Shown: positions 27,374-35,052 of the stretch, in pieces | How positions within the stretch are numbered: position 1 is the stretch's first letter | Layout of the letters: every line of letters starts with the position of its first letter | DNA from: Gracilibacillus ureilyticus | Lineage (GTDB): Bacteria > Bacillota > Bacilli > Bacillales > Amphibacillaceae | Length of the DNA: 64,000 nucleotides | Direction: 5' to 3' | Assembly (NCBI RefSeq): GCF_900111195.1 | Contig: NZ_FOGL01000003.1 | Location: 62,001-126,000 of the forward strand | Translations under genes and position numbers: made by a program | The notes under the pieces: generated by a model | What the model saw: the letters and a program-made list of their open reading frames with translations, nothing else | What the model was told of the DNA's origin: nothing | Database searches by the model: none

Positions 27374-28261
27374 ATGAATACCTATTTAGCAATTGACATT
27401 GGTGGAACATTTGTCAAAATAGGGATCGTTAATGAAGAAGGAAAGATCCTTGATGATTATAAAGAACCTACTCCTCCAACTCTTGAGGGACTTTTACAGT
27501 TAATAAATAAAGCTCACGGCAATCACCAGAAGGTAAAAGGAATTGCTGTCAGCAGTCCTGGGGCTGTTTCAGATCACGGCTGTATTTATGGTTCTAGTGC
27601 CGTCCGGTATTTACACGGTCCCAATATAAAAGAGTTGATTCAAAACCAAGTTCATTTACCAGTTTTTCTAGGGAATGACGCAAACTGTGCGGCATATGCA
27701 GAAATGTGGCAAGGAGCTGCAACAGGGTTAAGTGATTTCCTTGTAACAGTAATCGGGACAGGAATCGGAGGTGCGTTGATTAAGAACGGGCAGATTCATA
27801 AAGGGGCAAACTTACATGGTGGAGAATTCGGCTTTATGCTGTTAGACCCTGATACGATTGAAAATGACGGAGTGTGGAGCAGAATTGCATCAACAAAAGC
27901 ATTAGTCAAAAAAGTTGCTAAAGCGAAGCAAACCGATCCGGCCCTTCTGACAGGTGAGATGATTTTTCAGATGGCTGAAGATCAAGATCCCGTTTGTCAG
28001 GAAGCGGTAGATCGTTTCTACCACCTTTTGGCTGTCGGAATATATAATCTTCAATACATCTATGATCCTGAGGTTATCCTGATAGGCGGCGGAATTAGTG
28101 AACGGGGAGAATTGATTGAAAAAATTAATGAAAAACTGGACGATATAATAAATCGGATCGAACTAGCCAGAATAAAACCTGTCATAAAATTATGTCAGTA
28201 CAGGCAGCATGCTAATTTACTTGGTGCAGTTTACGGCTACAGACAACAGTTTAAAGATTGA
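27374..28261 (+). CDS. ROK-family sugar kinase, possible beta-glucoside kinase
   Basis: The ATG at 27374 follows AGAGGTGA, giving 295 residues. The ATP phosphate-1 loop is DIGGTFVKIGIV, and the sugar-binding segment is FLGNDANCAAYAEMWQGAA with IGTGIGGALI. The cysteine cluster (CxCGxxGCxE) that holds zinc in most ROK glucokinases and repressors is absent; only the HGGEFGFM segment with His and Glu remains. It ends the beta-glucoside operon, 33 bases after GH1. BglK-type ROK proteins phosphorylate intact beta-glucosides; that or glucokinase activity would complete the pathway. Confidence 0.85.
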   Translation: MNTYLAIDIGGTFVKIGIVNEEGKILDDYKEPTPPTLEGLLQLINKAHGNHQKVKGIAVSSPGAVSDHGCIYGSSAVRYLHGPNIKELIQNQVHLPVFLGNDANCAAYAEMWQGAATGLSDFLVTVIGTGIGGALIKNGQIHKGANLHGGEFGFMLLDPDTIENDGVWSRIASTKALVKKVAKAKQTDPALLTGEMIFQMAEDQDPVCQEAVDRFYHLLAVGIYNLQYIYDPEVILIGGGISERGELIEKINEKLDDIINRIELARIKPVIKLCQYRQHANLLGAVYGYRQQFKD

Positions 28262-28386
28262 GAAAGAGATTACTTTATCCTCATTCTTAAAAAATCTCAC
28301 ATTATTCTAGTATATCCATATATTAACTCGTATGGAAAAGGTTTTGTTAAAAAAGTAATCTTTTTTTAAATAATTTGCAAAATTAA

Positions 28387-28416
28387 TTGGATTAGTTAGC
28401 AATTTTAGGTTATAGT
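28387..28416 (+). promoter_or_regulatory. Sigma-A-like promoter in front of a short terminator-ended transcript
   Basis: TTGGAT and TATAGT with an 18-base spacer predict a start near 28423. Only about 25-30 bases separate this from a strong terminator, so the product would be about 65 nucleotides long, or an attenuated leader for the SRAP gene. Confidence 0.5.
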
Positions 28417-28446
28417 AAAGGAAGAATAGCCATTTTTTATATAGGG

Positions 28447-28488
28447 GAGCCGGAGTCATATCATTTATGAGGTCCGGTTCTTTTTTTT
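28447..28488 (+). terminator. Intrinsic terminator or attenuator
   Basis: GAGCCGGA pairs with TCCGGTTC, with a smaller inner pairing of GTCAT-like bases in the 18-base loop, followed by eight T. It lies 185 bases after the ROK kinase gene and 43 bases before the SRAP gene. Confidence 0.85.
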
Positions 28489-28531
28489 GTATTATTTTCA
28501 CTGAATAAATAAGGAAGAGGAGTTGAGGTTG

Positions 28532-29188
28532 ATGTGTGGCAGATTTACTTTGACTATTTCTAAAGAAATGATTGAGAGCGAGCTTGGTATTAGTATCAGT
28601 GAATATAGGGAGAGTTATAATATAGCACCAACCCAGAGTGTGCTTGGTATGGTCGGTTCAGATCATGGATACCGCTCCGGATATTTCAGGTGGGGCCTTA
28701 TTCCAAGCTGGGCAAAGGATGCTTCAATCGGATCCAGATTGATTAATGCCCGAAGTGAAACCATTGACGAAAAACGTTCCTTTCAGCCGCTGCTTAGCAG
28801 GAGAAGGTGTGCCATTATTGCTGACAGTTTCTATGAATGGAAACGGGAAGATGGTAAGAAAGTTCCTTACAGGATCATGCTTAATGACAAAAAGGTCTTC
28901 ACTTTTGCAGGGTTATGGGACCGCTGGGTAAAGGATGGAGAAGAAATGGTTACCTGTACCATTTTAACGACAGAGCCTAATAACTTAATGAGTGAAATTC
29001 ATGATCGAATGCCAGTTATTCTTGATGAGCAATGCAGAGAGCTATGGCTTGATCCAGCTGTTGAGGATAAGGAGCTGCTAAAGTCCATTTTAAAACCTTA
29101 TGATGCAGAAGAGATGTCATTTTACCAGGTCTCTGCAGATGTAAATAATCCAAGAAATAATGAAGCAAGCTTAATTGAATCAGTATAG
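28532..29188 (+). CDS. SOS-response-associated peptidase (SRAP/YedK/HMCES family)
   Basis: The ATG at 28532 is chosen because Cys2 (MCGRF) must be exposed after methionine removal: it is the residue that crosslinks abasic sites in single-stranded DNA. The protein has 218 residues with the family landmarks NIAPTQ, LINARSET, FYEWKR and EIHDRMPVIL (Asn, Glu and His of the active site). It protects abasic sites during replication. Two TTG codons upstream in frame are not supported by the N-terminal chemistry. Confidence 0.93.
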   Translation: MCGRFTLTISKEMIESELGISISEYRESYNIAPTQSVLGMVGSDHGYRSGYFRWGLIPSWAKDASIGSRLINARSETIDEKRSFQPLLSRRRCAIIADSFYEWKREDGKKVPYRIMLNDKKVFTFAGLWDRWVKDGEEMVTCTILTTEPNNLMSEIHDRMPVILDEQCRELWLDPAVEDKELLKSILKPYDAEEMSFYQVSADVNNPRNNEASLIESV

Positions 29189-29259
29189 AAATAATGAATA
29201 AATTATGAGCACTCGTACAAATTAATGGTAGAGAATAGACTAACATTAGAGGGTGTATC

Positions 29260-29685
29260 ATGAGGTATTTTAAATCATTTGGATTAAAACTGTTAGTAAC
29301 AACTATCACGTTATTATCAACTTTTAGTGTGTTTTATGATGCTGACATATCAAAGATATTTATAACCATTTCCATATTAACAGTCGTTTCATTTATTATC
29401 GGTGATATTTTAATCCTCAGGAAAGTTAGCAACACAGTGGCGACAGTGTTAGACTTGCCGTTCCATTTACTCCTCTTGTGGATTACAGGAGAGTTATTGC
29501 TTGCGGAAACCACTTATGAAATTTTGTCAGTATCCGTATTTGCTGCTGTCTTAATCACATCACTTGAACCCTTTGTCCACCATATGTTAGAGCAGTCGGA
29601 AAAAGACTTTGTTACAACATTAAACAATGCACGTTTTCAAACAGAGATAAGTAAAGAGTTGCAAGAAAGAGATGAGGACAAATAA
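29260..29685 (+). CDS. YndM-like four-helix membrane protein (DUF2512)
   Basis: 141 residues with four hydrophobic helices and a polar C-terminal tail. Segments such as IGDILILRKVSNTVATVLDL fit the DUF2512/YndM family of Bacillaceae. No biochemical role is known. AGAGGGTG precedes the ATG. Confidence 0.8.
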   Translation: MRYFKSFGLKLLVTTITLLSTFSVFYDADISKIFITISILTVVSFIIGDILILRKVSNTVATVLDLPFHLLLLWITGELLLAETTYEILSVSVFAAVLITSLEPFVHHMLEQSEKDFVTTLNNARFQTEISKELQERDEDK

Positions 29686-29708
29686 GTATCTTTGGATCCA
29701 TATGAATT

Positions 29709-29741
29709 ATCCCCTCCGTTTTTATATAGGTGGGGATTTTT
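29709..29741 (+). terminator. Intrinsic terminator after the YndM-like gene
   Basis: ATCCCC pairs with GGGGAT, extended by inner C/G pairs, with five T after it. Confidence 0.85.
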
Positions 29742-29892
29742 CACCTCCATTTCCACTTGACTCCTCCCTGATCAAAACTATTTCTCTTTAGAATGAATTT
29801 TTCAGTTAATGCCTTTCATATAATATCATGGTAATATTGTTTTAAACTGGTAAACGATGTGTTTGGAATGGAAGCACCGTTTTGCAAAATTT

Positions 29893-30387
29893 ATGAAAAA
29901 GGTTGTGAGGGAATTGGATCATTTAATCAATCAGTTAGTGTATGCAAGGGAAAGTACGATCGAATATGTAAAACATATAGACCCGGAGAGCTTATATGTG
30001 ATCCCTTCTGGTTTTAACAATCATGTTCAATGGAATCTCGGCCATATTTACGTCGCATTTGAGAAGATTGTATTTCTTTTAACAGGAAATAAAGCAAATT
30101 TTCCTGATCATTTTGCCGAATGGTTCAGTCCAGACACATCACCAAAGAATTGGGATAAAGAGGCTCCTTCGGGAGACGAACTGATTGGACTATTGGAGGA
30201 TCAATTGGAAAGGCTCCACTCCCTTTCTTCTGAGAAAGTGGATCAGCCAATTCTGGAAACCTATACAACTTCAACTGGTTTTTCTATCTCAACAATTGGC
30301 GAATGCCTAAGTTTTATCATTCACCACGAAGGTATGCATTTAGGGATGATCAAGAGTATCTGTCAGTCTGTTAACAAGAATGAATGA
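29893..30387 (+). CDS. DinB-family (four-helix bundle) protein
   Basis: About 164 residues from the ATG at 29893. The body matches DinB/YfiT-like bundles: histidines in NHVQWNLGHIYVAFEK and FIIHHEGMHLGMIKS provide the usual three-histidine metal site. Some members act in bacillithiol-dependent detoxification, others are of unknown function. The start is uncertain: neither this ATG nor one at 29857 has a ribosome site, and a TTG at 29914 follows AAAGG and GAGGG sequences. The stop is firm. Confidence 0.8.
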   Translation: MKKVVRELDHLINQLVYARESTIEYVKHIDPESLYVIPSGFNNHVQWNLGHIYVAFEKIVFLLTGNKANFPDHFAEWFSPDTSPKNWDKEAPSGDELIGLLEDQLERLHSLSSEKVDQPILETYTTSTGFSISTIGECLSFIIHHEGMHLGMIKSICQSVNKNE

Positions 30388-30405
30388 TGGTTTTGTAAAA
30401 TAAGC

Positions 30406-30438
30406 AAGGTGCCTGGTATCCAGCCATGCACTTTTTTT
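30406..30438 (+). terminator. Intrinsic terminator after the DinB-like gene
   Basis: AAGGTGC with an inner CTGG pairs with CCAG and GCACTT, followed by seven T. Confidence 0.85.
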
Positions 30439-30498
30439 CTTGCCACAGCGCAAAAGTATGTCCATCCCCACTGATCAGCAGTCTCACTTTATGGAAAC

Positions 30499-30570
30499 AT
30501 AACATGTTATATGCTTAATAACTATGTTATGATTATAAATATCCAAAACTGTTAAATAACTACCATAACA
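30499..30570. promoter_or_regulatory. Palindrome with repeated half-sites upstream of yuaF
   Basis: A perfect 12-bp palindrome ATAACATGTTAT (30499-30510) is followed by a further ATGTTAT (30524-30530) and ATAACA (30565-30570). The repeated half-sites, just upstream of the sigma-W-like promoter, could be an operator. The DNA is AT-rich, so chance cannot be ruled out. Confidence 0.4.
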
Positions 30571-30579
30571 CATAGAATA

Positions 30580-30606
30580 TGGAACCTTTTCTATGGTTCA
30601 TTCGTA
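30580..30606 (+). promoter_or_regulatory. Sigma-W-type promoter of yuaF-floT
   Basis: TGGAAC and CGTA are separated by 17 bases, with a T-run after the -35 element, fitting the ECF sigma-W pattern TGAAAC-N16/17-CGTA. The homologous yuaFGI operon of B. subtilis is a known sigma-W target. Confidence 0.75.
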
Positions 30607-30641
30607 TGTAATATTGGAAACAAAAAAGGGGAGGTGTATTA

Positions 30642-31166
30642 ATTGGAGCATTAGATATTTACTGGTGGTTATTGTTGGGGAGTCTTGCCGTTGCCCTTAT
30701 TTCTTTATTCTTAGGTAATATTTTAGATGGGATATTAGAGAGTGTGTTCGACACAGTTGGTGACTTTTTTAACCCATTGCTGGTTTTTGGTACCTTGTCC
30801 GTCATCGGAGGTGCAGGGGTTCTTCTGAGCAAATATAGCGGATTGGGAGAGTTCTATGTTCTCGCAGTTAGTATTCTTTTTGGACTGGGGGCATATTTTC
30901 TGATTTATTATTTTCTTGTAATACCTATGTCCAATGCTGAGTCATCTACTTCTATCTCTGTCTATGACTTAGAAGGGAAGATAGGCGAAGTGATTACAAC
31001 AATACCTGCAACAGGAATGGGCGAAGTGTTTGTTTCTTCATCCAGTGGCAGCAGAAGTGAAACAGCAATCAGTTTTGACGATACAGAAATTAAACAAGGG
31101 AAAAATGTAGTTATTGTAGAAGTGAAGGATCATATATTATATGTTTCAGAGATTGATGAATTTTAA
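30642..31166 (+). CDS. yuaF: NfeD-like membrane protein YuaF, probably with an ATT start codon
   Basis: Two or three hydrophobic helices (to about residue 85) precede a small C-terminal OB-fold domain (EGKIGEVITTIPATGMGEVFV), the NfeD1b/YuaF design. It works beside the flotillin encoded next in organising ordered membrane regions. The frame has no ATG, GTG or TTG near the strong ribosome site GGGGAGGTG (30628-30636). The codon at the right distance is ATT at 30642, which yields 174 residues beginning GALDIYWWLLL. The first conventional start is a TTG at 30672, which has no ribosome site and would cut into the first helix. I prefer ATT. Confidence 0.82.
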   Translation: MGALDIYWWLLLGSLAVALISLFLGNILDGILESVFDTVGDFFNPLLVFGTLSVIGGAGVLLSKYSGLGEFYVLAVSILFGLGAYFLIYYFLVIPMSNAESSTSISVYDLEGKIGEVITTIPATGMGEVFVSSSSGSRSETAISFDDTEIKQGKNVVIVEVKDHILYVSEIDEF

Positions 31167-31178
31167 GGAGGGAAAATG

Positions 31179-32630
31179 ATGGACATTATCATAGTAATTG
31201 GTGTAATAGTTGCAGTAATTATCGCATTTGCAATATTATTTGCGGTACGCTACAAAACAGTTGGTGCAGATGATGCAATGATTGTTACTGGGAGTTTTCT
31301 AGGTAGTAAAAACGTACATAGAACGGATGATGGCGGGGGAATTAAAATTGTCCATGGCGGTGGTGCGTTCATTCTGCCAATCTTTCAACGTGCAGAGAAC
31401 ATCAGCTTGCGTTCTCACAGTTTAGATATTTCTACACCTAATGTGTACACGGAAAATGGTGTGCCCGTTATGGCGGATGGTACGGCAATTATTAAGGTTC
31501 AAAGTACAACTGAGGGAATTGCTACTGCAGGGGAGCAATTTTTAGGGAAAGACAATTCCGAGTTGCGTAAAGAGGCCCAGGAAGTACTGGAAGGTCATCT
31601 GCGTGCAATTTTAGGTACGATGACCGTTGAGGAAATTTACAAAAACCGTGAACGATTTGCTCAGGAAGTGCAGACACAAGCAGCAGTTGATCTTAAGAAA
31701 ATGGGTCTGCAAATTGTCTCATTCACGATTAAAGATGTACAGGATGAAAATGGTTATCTAGAAGCATTAGGTAAGCCGCGAATCGCTGAAGTAAAACGTG
31801 ATGCGCAGATTGCTGAAGCCAACGCGATGCGTGATGCAAGAATTCAAAAAGCATCAGCAGAAAGAGAAAGTAAAAGTGCGGAATTGTTAAGTGAAACACA
31901 AATTGCAGAATCGACAAAAGAGAAAGAATTGAAGATTGCAGAATACAAGCGTGATCAGGATACAGCGAAAGCCGAAGCAGATATGGCCTATAAGCTGCAG
32001 TCTGCGAAAGCAGAACAAAAAGTAAAAGAAGAAGAAATGCAAATTCAATTAGTTGAGAAAAATAAGCAAATTGAGATTGATGAAAAAGAAGTACTGCGTA
32101 AACAACGGCAGTATGAAGCAGAAATATCTAAAAAGGCCGAGGCTGAACGTTATGCTACGGAACAAAAAGCCGAGGCAGACAAAGTTACCCGTGTGAAGCA
32201 AGCGGAAGCAGAAGCAGCGCAAATCCGCCTTGACGGGGAAGCGGAAGCCGATGCGATTAGACAAAAAGGTTTGGCTGAAGCCGAAGCAAAAGAAAAGCTG
32301 GCAGAGGCAATGGAGAAATATGGAGAAGCGGCTATTTTAGAAATGATTATCAAAATGCTTCCAGACTTTGCTGCTAAAATTGCAGAGCCAGTTAGTAAAA
32401 TTGATAAAGTTACAGTTGTAGATAATGGAAATGGTGACGGTGATGGTGCCACAAGGATGAGCAGCTATGTAACGAAATTAATGAGCCAATTGCCGGAAAC
32501 TTTAAAAGATGTCTCTGGTGTTGATTTAAAAGGGATGCTTGATAACATATCGACAAGAAATGAGTCAAAAATTAAAGAAAACCTCGAGGTCGCTAAACAG
32601 ACAAAGCCTGAATACAGTGAAGTAGAATAG
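31179..32630 (+). CDS. floT: Flotillin FloT
   Basis: The ATG at 31179 is six bases after AAGGAGG (an ATG three bases earlier is too close), giving 483 residues. An N-terminal membrane segment (residues 2-24) is followed by a PHB/SPFH domain (to ~190) and a long heptad-rich flotillin domain with the repeated EA/AEAE pattern (about 200-390), then a polar tail. It scaffolds functional membrane microdomains and is co-transcribed with yuaF, nine bases apart. Confidence 0.95.
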   Translation: MDIIIVIGVIVAVIIAFAILFAVRYKTVGADDAMIVTGSFLGSKNVHRTDDGGGIKIVHGGGAFILPIFQRAENISLRSHSLDISTPNVYTENGVPVMADGTAIIKVQSTTEGIATAGEQFLGKDNSELRKEAQEVLEGHLRAILGTMTVEEIYKNRERFAQEVQTQAAVDLKKMGLQIVSFTIKDVQDENGYLEALGKPRIAEVKRDAQIAEANAMRDARIQKASAERESKSAELLSETQIAESTKEKELKIAEYKRDQDTAKAEADMAYKLQSAKAEQKVKEEEMQIQLVEKNKQIEIDEKEVLRKQRQYEAEISKKAEAERYATEQKAEADKVTRVKQAEAEAAQIRLDGEAEADAIRQKGLAEAEAKEKLAEAMEKYGEAAILEMIIKMLPDFAAKIAEPVSKIDKVTVVDNGNGDGDGATRMSSYVTKLMSQLPETLKDVSGVDLKGMLDNISTRNESKIKENLEVAKQTKPEYSEVE

Positions 32631-32644
32631 AACAAATACACTAA

Positions 32645-32687
32645 GAACAGGTTGGCATTTGGATTGGATGGATATGCTAACCTGTTC
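32645..32687. repeat. Stable inverted repeat between floT and the YvaD-like gene
   Basis: GAACAGGTTGGCAT (32645-32658) pairs with ATGCTAACCTGTTC (32674-32687) except for one mismatch. There is no T run, so it is not a standard terminator. It ends only 10 bases before the next gene's ribosome site and may shield an RNA end or moderate expression. Confidence 0.7.
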
Positions 32688-32706
32688 AAAAACTTTGGAG
32701 GAACTG

Positions 32707-33096
32707 ATGAAAGCATTAAAACCTTTTTTTCTTGTAACTGATATTGGTTTTATTATTTATTGGATTGTAACCTATTTTAGTTGGATCCCAAAGGAATGGG
32801 CATTTAAAGATTATGATAATGAGATGATCATAGCATGGAACTGGTCTTTCTTTCCATTGGATATTTTCATTTCGGTAACTGGTCTGTTCAGTTTATATTT
32901 ATATAAAAAAAAGAAAAGCTCCTGGAAAAACTTTGCGTTAATTTCTCTTGTACTGACATTCTGTTCCGGGCTTCAGGCAATCGCTTTTTGGGCATTTAGC
33001 GGCGATTTCGATATAACATGGTGGTCTGTTAATTTATATTTACTCATATATCCATTATTCTTTATTCCAATGTTTCTATCTAAAGCTGAGGATTAA
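32707..33096 (+). CDS. YvaD-like membrane protein (DUF5360)
   Basis: The ATG at 32707 has GGAGG five bases upstream, giving 129 residues; a 16-residue extension would run through the inverted repeat. Four hydrophobic helices with WAFKDYDNEMIIAWNWSFFPLDIF match the YvaD/DUF5360 family of Bacillaceae. Role unknown. It may be co-transcribed with floT. Confidence 0.82.
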   Translation: MKALKPFFLVTDIGFIIYWIVTYFSWIPKEWAFKDYDNEMIIAWNWSFFPLDIFISVTGLFSLYLYKKKKSSWKNFALISLVLTFCSGLQAIAFWAFSGDFDITWWSVNLYLLIYPLFFIPMFLSKAED

Positions 33097-33173
33097 TTAT
33101 TTGGGTTAACCGGGAAGGCTCTTTCACCCTGATCTAAATCAAGCACCTCAGATTCTCTTCAGAATATCTCCCA

Positions 33174-33899
33174 TTATTCACGGGATATTTTCCTTGCGAT
33201 CGCTTCAAGAATGTATATAACTGGGACTTGTGTTGTTACATTGGAGTCTTGATACCATTCTTCAGTTACATAATAAGAAATGTTCATATTAGATATTTTG
33301 GCGATCGTGGAAAGTTTATTATTTGTGATACTGATTATTTTACTTCCTTCTTTTTTCAATTGGTTAATTTGCGTAACAGTAAAAGGATTTTCTCCAGATA
33401 CTGATAGTACGATTGTTACACTATTATCCCGAAATTTCGTGTGGATAGGGAAATGCGGGTCTTTTATATAAAGCGAGAATTTACCAATTGCAGAAAAGTA
33501 TCTTGCACCATATTCGGCCAGGATGCCTGAACTTCCTGTACCGATAAATATGATGCTGTCAGCAGCGGAAACGAGAGTTGCTGCTTCCTGCATCTTATAC
33601 TCTAAATCACTATGTAATGTGCGTTCAAAAAACTCGGTAATGGAGTGTTGCGGGCTCTTAATTACCGTTTTTTTCTTTTCCTCCAGACTCATCTTCAATT
33701 TTATCTTAAATTCTGAAAATCCTTCACAACCTGCTTTGCGACAAAACCGCAAAATAGTAGCAGTTGATACATGTGTCTCGTCTGCAAGCTCACGGATCCT
33801 CATATATGCTGCTTTCTCACTATTTTGTGAAATATAATTATATAAAGCAGTTTCTAACTCGTTAAATGAAACGATCATTTCATGGGTAAAAATGGACAT
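33174..33899 (-). CDS. RpiR/MurR-family transcriptional regulator
   Basis: 241 residues. The N-terminal HTH_6 domain carries ADETHVSTATILRFCRKAGCEGFSEFK; the SIS (sugar isomerase) domain (about 100-235) carries IIFIGTGSSGILAEYGARYF, which binds a phosphosugar. The gene is divergent from a HAD phosphatase gene and probably controls it in response to a sugar phosphate. Confidence 0.88.
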   Translation of the reverse strand: MSIFTHEMIVSFNELETALYNYISQNSEKAAYMRIRELADETHVSTATILRFCRKAGCEGFSEFKIKLKMSLEEKKKTVIKSPQHSITEFFERTLHSDLEYKMQEAATLVSAADSIIFIGTGSSGILAEYGARYFSAIGKFSLYIKDPHFPIHTKFRDNSVTIVLSVSGENPFTVTQINQLKKEGSKIISITNNKLSTIAKISNMNISYYVTEEWYQDSNVTTQVPVIYILEAIARKISRE

Positions 33900-33953
33900 A
33901 ATATTTACCTGCCTCTTGTTTTCTTAAGATCACTATAGCATATTTCCAGGGAA

Positions 33954-33968
33954 GTAACACACTGTTAC
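33954..33968. promoter_or_regulatory. Possible operator between rpiR-type and HAD genes
   Basis: GTAAC-ACACT-GTTAC is a 5-5-5 inverted repeat in the divergent intergenic region, a sensible place for RpiR binding. Short and unproven. Confidence 0.35.
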
Positions 33969-34103
33969 ATTTGTGAAACGATTGACTAAATGTGTTATAC
34001 GGAACGGAATCCTTCTATTATATTTACCTTGCTTATACCAATCTCTATAATAAATCTAGCACAAGTAATGAAGCTTAATTATAAATGTGAAGGTGTGAAA
34101 CGT

Positions 34104-34943
34104 ATGGATCAGAAAGTTATATTTCTTGATGTAGATGGCACATTGGCTAACGATAGTGGCATTATACCTGATTCGGCATATAATGCCATCAATCTGGCTA
34201 GAGAAAATGGCCATCTCATCTTTCTTAGTACAGGAAGGTCAAAAGCAGAATTATTCGATCATATATTAGAGATCGGATTTGATGGAATCATTGGTGCTGC
34301 TGGAGGTTATATAGAAGTAGAAAATGAAGTTATTTTCCACCAGTTTGTTGAAAGAGAAGCAATAGAACATTTAGTTAGATTCTTCAATCATCATAACGTT
34401 GATTATTATCTGGAATCTAATGGTGGTCTTTTTGCAAGCGAAAACTGCAAATTGCGTATAGAAGAAATCATAAATCGGACAATTGCAGAGAGGCCGGATC
34501 TGAAGGAAGAGATGGAACAGGGTTTGAGGCCGTTCCAGCAAGTATTAAAGGATAATGAAAATCTTATCAGGGAAGATATTAATAAGATTTCTTTCCTCGG
34601 ATCAGACCTGCCTTTTGAGTTCATCCAAAAAGAATTTGAATCGAAGTTTGAGGTGATTCCCAGTACTGTACCGATTTTTGGCGAAAATAGCGGAGAATTA
34701 TCTATTAAAGGAATCAATAAAGCTATCGCGATAGAGAGGGTGCTGAAATATCTTAAAAAGAACCGTACAGATACATTTGCATATGGAGACGGTCTCAATG
34801 ACTTGGAAATGTTGGCATTTGTACAGCATGGTATCGCTATGGGAAATGCCAGATCAGAATTAAAGGAAATAGCAGATGATATCACCTTTACCCCAGATCA
34901 AAATGGACTTTTTCAAAGTTTCAAAAAATACGGTTTGATTTAA
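34104..34943 (+). CDS. HAD-superfamily Cof-type phosphatase
   Basis: The ATG at 34104 follows AAGGTG and puts the catalytic motif DVDGT at residues 8-12; the longer frame to 33990 lacks a site. 279 residues. Motif II is STGRS, motif III Lys is in KGINKAIAI, motif IV is YGDGLNDLEML, and a Cof-type C2 cap lies between. Such enzymes dephosphorylate sugar phosphates or FMN in the cytoplasm; the substrate cannot be told. Confidence 0.9.
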   Translation: MDQKVIFLDVDGTLANDSGIIPDSAYNAINLARENGHLIFLSTGRSKAELFDHILEIGFDGIIGAAGGYIEVENEVIFHQFVEREAIEHLVRFFNHHNVDYYLESNGGLFASENCKLRIEEIINRTIAERPDLKEEMEQGLRPFQQVLKDNENLIREDINKISFLGSDLPFEFIQKEFESKFEVIPSTVPIFGENSGELSIKGINKAIAIERVLKYLKKNRTDTFAYGDGLNDLEMLAFVQHGIAMGNARSELKEIADDITFTPDQNGLFQSFKKYGLI

Positions 34944-35052
34944 AAGCTGACAATGTAAAAAAACCTTGTCAGGAAATTTCACATTTTTGTGTTCTTCTTC
35001 CGAAAAGGGATGGTAAAGTAACATCTATCATACATAAGAGGAGGAGTACATA

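Noticed and set aside
31179-32630. Alternating GAA/GCA-rich repeats in floT as a DNA repeat array
   Set aside because: They reflect the Glu-Ala heptads of the flotillin coiled coil, with no exact unit.
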